Below, one piece after another: positions 12,867-17,748 of a stretch of 17,748 nt of DNA. The stretch is from positions 1 through 17,748 of the forward strand of contig CAZIDN010000071.1 of NCBI GenBank assembly GCA_964537875.1, read 5' to 3'. This stretch comes from JAPKZH01 sp964537875. GTDB lineage: Bacteria > Acidobacteriota > Aminicenantia > Aminicenantales > UBA4085. Under the pieces are notes generated by a model. That model was not told where the DNA came from and searched no databases. It was given only the letters and a program-made list of their open reading frames with translations. The first letter of the stretch is position 1, and each line of letters begins with the position of its first letter. The position numbers and the translations under genes were made by a program.

Positions 12867-14357
12867 CTAGACTTTTAGAGGGATTTTTTTGCGTTCGCTT
12901 TTAAAGGGGCCTGCCTGGTATTCGCAAACGATGTAATATTCCGTGTTTTCTTGGGCCACATCCCATGTGGCCGCGCAGCTGAATCCTCAGCCATATTCGA
13001 AGAAACCTTTGGTGACCACTTCTCCGTCGGTCTTCATGATTTCATAAGTCGGCTCTGCGGGCCGGTGGCCCAGGTTTTTCTTCTGCGAAAGCGAGATCGT
13101 GGTCTTGTTTCCTCTGATGTGGCTTAGGTCATTGACGAATTCCTTACCCATTCCCTCTATGTTAAAGACAATAGGAACGCGCGGCGGAAGCCTCTTGGTC
13201 TGCCCTTGGCTTTGCACGGTGAAAGCCGGCAGCCTGTTGGCTAATGTGATGGCTGGAACAAAAGGTTCTCCGAACTCGAGCAGGGCGCCGTCGCTTTGTC
13301 CGGCCGTAAAATATGGCGTATCCGTTGTAGCGTTGGCGCACAGCCGCCAGAGGTCGCCCTGCTCATCTTCTCTAAAGAGCTCATAGTTGAACAATCGGTA
13401 TCGTCCCGGCGGAATCATGATTGTCTCGGCCGGTTGGAACATCATGATGCAGTTCTTCCCGTCTTCCATGGAGATGGACAGGCGCTCCGGGAGCATGGCC
13501 AGCCTGAGGGGAACGAGGTTTTCCTTCACGGGCGCTAAAGTCATCGTTCTCTTTGCCGGGCTGAAACTGATTTTATACAGATTGTCTTTGATGACCAGCC
13601 AATCGCCGTAAACCAAGCGGTCAATGGAATCCGGCTTCCCGTCGCTGCTGATATAGAAAGAGTCTCCTTGTGCGGACGCCGACAAACGCCGGGGATAATT
13701 GATATTCCTGATTTCAAACTTGTCCGTAAAGCTTCCGTTGCAATTGGTGTCCGCGAGCGTCAATGAGTAGCTCAGGCCATCGAGCTTGAATTCTCCCGTA
13801 TAGACGCAATTCGTCCTCAGATAGCACTGGACGTATCTGGGGAGGATTTTTGGATCGAGCTTGCTTTCCGAGTATTGCGCTAGGTTTATCAACATAAGTT
13901 CCGGACGGAAGCTATAGGGAACCATCCTGTCCTCTACTTCGATCCTGGTGTCAACGGCCCCGAATTTCACCCGGCAATAAGGTCCCCGGCTGTCAATTTC
14001 TTCTTTTCCGTCCACGACAGGGTCATCGGTGAGATCCTTATTGGCGTTGGCATCGAAATAGATCCGGTTGTAGTATTTGTCCTCGCCCTTTTGCCGGTCG
14101 AAAACCAAAAGGCGCTCGGCAGAGCCGATTTTGACGAGGCCATAAAGAGGCTTTTCCGTTGTGCATTTGGGAAACTTCCATTCCCCCGGTGGGGCTTGCG
14201 GTGTCAACCTGAGAGAAATCTGGCCGACCGGGATTAATCCGGTCGCGCCATCGGGAAATTTCATGAATTTCAACGGGACATCCACGGCCAAGGCCGAGGC
14301 GGTGAAGGCAAACGCCGCCAGCACCACCAGCGAGCTTAAAAGACAATGCCTTCGCAT
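12867..14357 (-). CDS. Secreted candidate selenoprotein (in-frame TGA as selenocysteine), family unknown
   Basis: Read to the first stop (TGA, 12987-12989) this is a 456-aa exported protein. Read through that TGA it is 496 aa, ending at TAG 12867-12869. Residues 1-24 are a signal peptide, and GGAGGG precedes the ATG at 14357. Two calcium-loop-like motifs stand at 102-112 (DANANKDLTDD) and 203-212 (DTNCNGSFTD). The 39 residues after the TGA are protein-like: GFSCAATWDV, then YYIVCEYQAGPF, then SERKKIPLKV, the alternating pattern of a C-terminal beta domain. The recoded residue would be U457 in a UGFSC motif, with C461 and C478 nearby. A SECIS-like hairpin follows (12954-12972). It lies 205 nt downstream of the propeller operon on the same strand. 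Export plus a UxxxC motif suggests redox chemistry, but I do not recognise the family. The alternative is a nonsense-mutated gene, functional or not, ending at 12987. Confidence 0.72.
12954..12972 (-). promoter_or_regulatory. Putative bacterial SECIS element
   Basis: On the minus strand a perfect 8-bp stem GGCCACAT/ATGTGGCC with triloop GGG begins 15 nt after the TGA, placing the apical loop at +23 to +25. Bacterial SECIS elements lie directly downstream of the UGA inside the coding region, with a G in the first loop positions roughly 16-37 nt away. All of these hold here. The hairpin also encodes residues in the middle of the continuing frame. SelB binding is inferred only. Confidence 0.6.
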
Positions 14358-14371
14358 GTCACACCCTCCTT

Positions 14372-14563
14372 TTATTTATATTTCCTTTTTTTTCTGATCA
14401 AGAGGATTATGTCAAGAAAAAGGATGATCGGTTTGCCAATTTTCGAACGATCAATCATTATTCCCTTCTTTCGATCAACGAAATACGCAGATTTCTCCAC
14501 CTCTTCCCTATATTTATACGCCGGCATACCCAAAAATGTAAGGGCCCACACGCAACCTCCCAT
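14372..14563 (-). CDS. Possible 63-aa small protein overlapping the propeller stop codon
   Basis: The ATG overlaps the preceding stop as TAATG, an arrangement typical of translational coupling. The 63-residue product begins MGGCVWALTFLGM and has a hydrophobic stretch IILFLDIILLI near its basic C-terminus, so it could be a small membrane peptide. There is no independent ribosome site and no recognised family. Codon usage is AT-rich and may be chance. It otherwise fills the 205-nt gap between the propeller operon and the selenoprotein candidate. Confidence 0.25.
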   Translation of the reverse strand: MGGCVWALTFLGMPAYKYREEVEKSAYFVDRKKGIMIDRSKIGKPIILFLDIILLIRKKRKYK

Positions 14564-15720
14564 TATTTCCAGGCCAACGAATATCTCTTCACGAGGAGAA
14601 TGCCCTCTTTGTAATCTCGGATCATGCTGTACAAATTGTCTTTCTTCACGACGACGGCCTCTTCCTTTTCAGGAAATGAGAATCTGGAGATGTACCGGCC
14701 TTCGGGATCAAAAACCTCATAAAACAGGCCTCCTCGGCCGTCCTTCTCATAGGTCTGAACAAAAATCCTGTCCTGATCGTCTAAAAACATATTTTTGATG
14801 GGCGGTAAAGAGGGCGGGAACTCGTAGGTGGGAGAGGGAAACCCCGCCGGCAACCCCTGTTTGTCTTCCCGGATGAGCCGTTCCTTTTCGGCGCCAGTGA
14901 TTTTGATGGGATCGAAGTCTTTGATAATACGCTTGACTGGTTTTCCCTCGGAATTGAGGATGTTGATTTCATACTTAGAAGCTATTGCCCAGACGAGCTC
15001 ATCACGATGCGTAACGTCAAAACGGATCCATAGGCTGAAAGGTTTGAAGACCCCCGGCTTTCTTTCTTCGTCGAAGAGCGTAAGTGTGGCGATTGGTTTC
15101 ATGTTAGAGTTGAATTTGATCAACTCTTGAGTTCTCTTTTCAGGACCGGAAATCACGTTAAGTGCGTAAATATCTCCTCGGTGGTCGCAGTGAATACCCC
15201 CAATGGAGAACCCGGAAGTGGACACCTGCCGGAGAAACTCATCTTTGGGAGAACAAAACACCAGGCGCCGTCCCAGGAAATCCGTGACAATTTGGTTTCC
15301 GTCCGGAAGGATGACGATTTGGCTCGCGCCTTGAAACTCTCCCGGCCCTTGTCCTCTGCGGCCAAACGATCTGAGGAATGATCCATCGCCCCGGTAAATT
15401 TTGATCTTGTTCTCTTTGCCATCCACGACATAGATATTTCCGGAGTCGTCGACAGAAAAAGAGCTTAGGGAAGAGAAGGAGCGTTCAGGATTGTCCTGCT
15501 CTTTGCCTATGGTAAGCTCCTCTTTCAATATGATCGTCGATGGGATGCCTTTTCGCAGGATTGGCGTTTTTGGGTTATGGATGATGGTGACGCCGTCAAC
15601 AGTTTTGACCTCAACATTCTGGGCCGTTGCGAAGCCGAAGATAATCGATAGAGCCAGGACGGCGAATAGGAAACGCCTGTCGAAGACTGAAGACATTGAA
15701 GATACAATTCGTTTGAGCAT
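14563..15720 (-). CDS. Secreted six-bladed beta-propeller protein (operon gene 3)
   Basis: A 385-aa exported protein of the NHL-like/six-bladed beta-propeller type. A signal peptide covers about residues 14-33 (cut near ATA/QNVEV). Blade-type repeats follow, e.g. FSVDDSGNIYVVDGKENKIKIY at about 88-109 and GRRGQGPGEFQ at 120-130, the signature shared by all three propellers here. The start at 15720 is supported by AGGGGGA about 6 nt upstream; Met9 is an alternative. It follows the second propeller gene after an 18-nt gap. No catalytic residues are evident; such proteins usually bind ligands or partners at the cell surface. Its specific role is unknown. Confidence 0.88.
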   Translation of the reverse strand: MLKRIVSSMSSVFDRRFLFAVLALSIIFGFATAQNVEVKTVDGVTIIHNPKTPILRKGIPSTIILKEELTIGKEQDNPERSFSSLSSFSVDDSGNIYVVDGKENKIKIYRGDGSFLRSFGRRGQGPGEFQGASQIVILPDGNQIVTDFLGRRLVFCSPKDEFLRQVSTSGFSIGGIHCDHRGDIYALNVISGPEKRTQELIKFNSNMKPIATLTLFDEERKPGVFKPFSLWIRFDVTHRDELVWAIASKYEINILNSEGKPVKRIIKDFDPIKITGAEKERLIREDKQGLPAGFPSPTYEFPPSLPPIKNMFLDDQDRIFVQTYEKDGRGGLFYEVFDPEGRYISRFSFPEKEEAVVVKKDNLYSMIRDYKEGILLVKRYSLAWK

Positions 15721-15738
15721 TATTATTCCCCCTAGATA

Positions 15739-16632
15739 TCATATTCCCTTTTTTATCTGATCCCAGTTCTTGATTCTATAGCGCTTGACTTTAAAATAGC
15801 CGGTTTCTTTATCTCTCTCAGTCAGCATCTCCGGAATTTCTTCCTTTTCGATTATGGATACAACGGCCCCCGATGAGTCATTCAGGTAGAGCTTGTATTC
15901 AGATGAAAACCCATACACACCTATCTTCTCAGTTATAGGACAGAATGCAAGATAAAAAGCCCAGCTATTTCGAGCGCCGAGCGCAATTCCACCAGCTGGG
16001 ACGACGCGAACATTCGGAAAAGTTGCCAGAGTTCTCAGCCTTTTCCCCGTGGAGTCGAAAAAAATCAGGTCCTCGCTAGTTTTTGCAGGAATTATGGAGG
16101 ATGTTGTCGCAATGATATTCCCATCCGCGGTTATTCCGAATGAATATATGTGAGTGCCAAGAGGAATGCTTCTAATGTGTTTTCCCTTATTATCAAAGAC
16201 GCTTATACTCTGGCCTTGATTGACATAAAGGTTGCTCTTCGAATCTATGAATGCGCCGGAGAGACCTTGAAATTCGCCAGGCCCCTGGCCTTTTCTCCCG
16301 ATAGTCATAAGATAGCGGCCGTTCTTATCAAATTTTTGTATCCGGAAATTCCCGCTATCGAGGGCGAAAATATTCCCCTCGTTATCAACAGCCACACCTA
16401 ATCCATGATAAAAAATGTAATTCTCATTGTTTTCGTTTCCTATGGATACCTCTTCTTCCAAATCAAAGATGATTTCACCATATAAAGGTTCTTTTGGGTT
16501 TTTTATGAGCTTGATTCCATTCTCGGTCTCGACTTTTCCTTTCCAAACGGGCTTCTGGTCATCCTTCGCCTTAGCGAACGTGAATAAAAAAAGCAAAGAG
16601 ACAACAAAGAAATATTTAGTTTTTATTTTCAT
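15739..16632 (-). CDS. Secreted six-bladed beta-propeller protein (operon gene 2)
   Basis: A 297-aa exported protein. Residues 1-22 are a signal peptide (MKIKTKYFFVV..., cut near AKA/KDD). The mature part has the propeller pattern VDNEGNIFALDSGNFRIQKF (about 82-101) followed by GRKGQGPGEFQ at 112-122. It is shorter than the neighbouring paralogues, so one or two blades may be abbreviated. Its ATG overlaps the stop of the upstream gene as ATGA (16629-16632), indicating translational coupling and fixing the start. No enzymatic motif is visible. Confidence 0.88.
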   Translation of the reverse strand: MKIKTKYFFVVSLLFLFTFAKAKDDQKPVWKGKVETENGIKLIKNPKEPLYGEIIFDLEEEVSIGNENNENYIFYHGLGVAVDNEGNIFALDSGNFRIQKFDKNGRYLMTIGRKGQGPGEFQGLSGAFIDSKSNLYVNQGQSISVFDNKGKHIRSIPLGTHIYSFGITADGNIIATTSSIIPAKTSEDLIFFDSTGKRLRTLATFPNVRVVPAGGIALGARNSWAFYLAFCPITEKIGVYGFSSEYKLYLNDSSGAVVSIIEKEEIPEMLTERDKETGYFKVKRYRIKNWDQIKKGI

Positions 16633-17748
16633 TTTTCGATGATCTCATACTGATAATATTTGGCAAAGTTCCTTTCCCATGTGAATAAATAGTTTTTGCA
16701 GATGCGCATACCGTGAACGCGATGATCGAGCCGCATTTCACCGAGAAGAATGCCGTCGGGGTCAAAAATTTCAAGCTTGTAGGCGTCAATTTTCTCTAGT
16801 TCCGGCGCACTCTCTACTCTCTTAATCCCGGGGGCGGAAATGACAGACCCCTCTTCTTCCCTTGTCAGTTGTCGATTGAAAGTGGCTACCCAGGCTCTTC
16901 CTTTAGAATCCACGGCTATCCCGTTGGAAACATAATTCAATTGCGGCCCTTGAATACTTGTGCCGCCATCAGCTGTCCTTTCGACATGTCCCATGGATAA
17001 AGGCTCGGTGCCATAATTCAGCGGCCTGTCTGCTTTCCAAAGGAGCTTGCCTCCTGGAGAATATTTTTCGATGCAGTTTTGATACGCGAAAGTGATATAA
17101 AAATAGCCATCCTGGCCGGCGTCATAATCAATCCGGTTCCCCTGCGCATTGACCAGATTGTTCCTATAATCATACATGTCCCCGAATTCAAACTGGAGAT
17201 TCCCCTTTAAATCAAGGATTTTGATGAGCTTGGGAAGATTTTTCGCCTTGGTTTCCGTTAATAAGCTAATATTCGGGGAGCCTCCCGTGGCGATCAACCC
17301 CGATTGAAGATGGCGAAGTTTGAGGACAAGATATTTTGTATTCTTTATGGTTTTATAGGCCTTGCCCTCAGGCGTCAAAATCTGGATTCTTCGGCTGCCA
17401 CCTTCGGAAACATACAAATAGCCCTTGGAATCGATATCCAGGGAGAATGGAGATTGGAATTCTCCGGGTCCCTGGCCACGTCTGCCGATGGTTGCCAGGT
17501 ATTTTCCTTCAGGACTAAACTTTTGAATCCGGTTGTTTCCCTCATCAAGAATGTAGATATTATCAGAGGAATCCCAGGCAACGTCATAAGGGAAATGGAA
17601 GGCGAAGTTTTCGTCTTCAACATCAATACCGCCGATCGTTCTTATCAATCTTAAGGAAACTTCAGGTTTCGATCCCCATTTTCCACCTTTTTCATTGTGA
17701 ATGATACGAACGCCGTCTTTATCTTCAATCTTTTGAGCATAGGAAAAT
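16629..17748 (-). CDS. Secreted six-bladed beta-propeller protein (operon gene 1, 5' end outside the window)
   Basis: The frame is open to the window edge, giving 372 visible codons; the true start lies beyond 17748. The first visible residues (FSYAQKIEDKDGVRIIHN) look like the end of a signal peptide plus the usual N-terminal strand, so perhaps only about 20 residues are missing. An internal TTG at 17648 is not the start. Blade motifs are AWDSSDNIYILDEGNNRIQKF and GRRGQGPGEFQ at about visible residues 88-98, with a later block NGIAVDSKGRAWVATFNRQL. It is the first visible gene of the three-gene propeller operon. Confidence 0.88.
   Translation of the reverse strand, partial: FSYAQKIEDKDGVRIIHNEKGGKWGSKPEVSLRLIRTIGGIDVEDENFAFHFPYDVAWDSSDNIYILDEGNNRIQKFSPEGKYLATIGRRGQGPGEFQSPFSLDIDSKGYLYVSEGGSRRIQILTPEGKAYKTIKNTKYLVLKLRHLQSGLIATGGSPNISLLTETKAKNLPKLIKILDLKGNLQFEFGDMYDYRNNLVNAQGNRIDYDAGQDGYFYITFAYQNCIEKYSPGGKLLWKADRPLNYGTEPLSMGHVERTADGGTSIQGPQLNYVSNGIAVDSKGRAWVATFNRQLTREEEGSVISAPGIKRVESAPELEKIDAYKLEIFDPDGILLGEMRLDHRVHGMRICKNYLFTWERNFAKYYQYEIIEK

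Noticed and set aside
12987..12989. TGA as the ordinary end of the 456-aa protein
   Set aside because: The frame continues with 39 protein-like codons and a SECIS-like hairpin at the expected distance. A nonsense mutation remains possible but would not explain the hairpin.
17646..17648. TTG start for the first propeller gene
   Set aside because: The same frame is open to the window edge and encodes the usual N-terminal strand, so the gene simply begins outside the window.

Overview
The window reads as a moderately GC-rich bacterial chromosome with AGGAGG-type ribosome sites, many Sec-exported proteins, several families of dispersed palindromic repeats and a run of secreted six-bladed beta-propeller proteins. 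That mix fits the Acidobacteriota/Candidatus Aminicenantes type of genome, but this is inference: no rRNA, tRNA or marker gene is present.

Left part (about 100-11250) is a secreted glycosidase region. A clan GH-D (GH36-like) alpha-galactosidase lies on the minus strand (158-2299), followed by a small secreted protein of unknown role on the same strand (2536-3090). Three plus-strand enzymes follow: a GH127-type beta-L-arabinofuranosidase with a C-terminal discoidin-like domain (3528-5939), a GH51 alpha-L-arabinofuranosidase with an N-terminal carbohydrate-binding-like domain (6464-8878) and a second GH127-type enzyme (9245-11242). Together they would remove alpha-Araf, beta-Araf and alpha-Gal. 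This is the set of linkages on plant extensins (Hyp-linked arabino-oligosaccharides and Ser-linked galactose), although arabinan/arabinogalactan side chains are also possible. The gaps between these genes hold palindromic repeats of several families.

Middle (11315-12826): an AAA_14/DUF4143 ATPase gene with an AT-rich promoter is bracketed by two oppositely oriented copies of a roughly 70-bp REP-like palindrome. A third copy lies just upstream of the alpha-galactosidase gene.

Right part (12867-17748, all minus strand): three secreted beta-propeller paralogues in a tight operon (the first is cut by the window edge). Downstream of them is a secreted protein with two calcium-loop-like motifs. 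Its frame meets a TGA at 12987-12989, yet the same frame continues for 39 clearly protein-like codons to a TAG. Starting 15 nt after the TGA is a perfect 8-bp stem with a GGG loop, at the spacing of a bacterial SECIS element. I annotate it as a probable selenoprotein (TGA = selenocysteine, U-G-F-S-C motif) that a standard gene caller would truncate. This is the most interesting observation in the window. The main alternative is a simple nonsense mutation.
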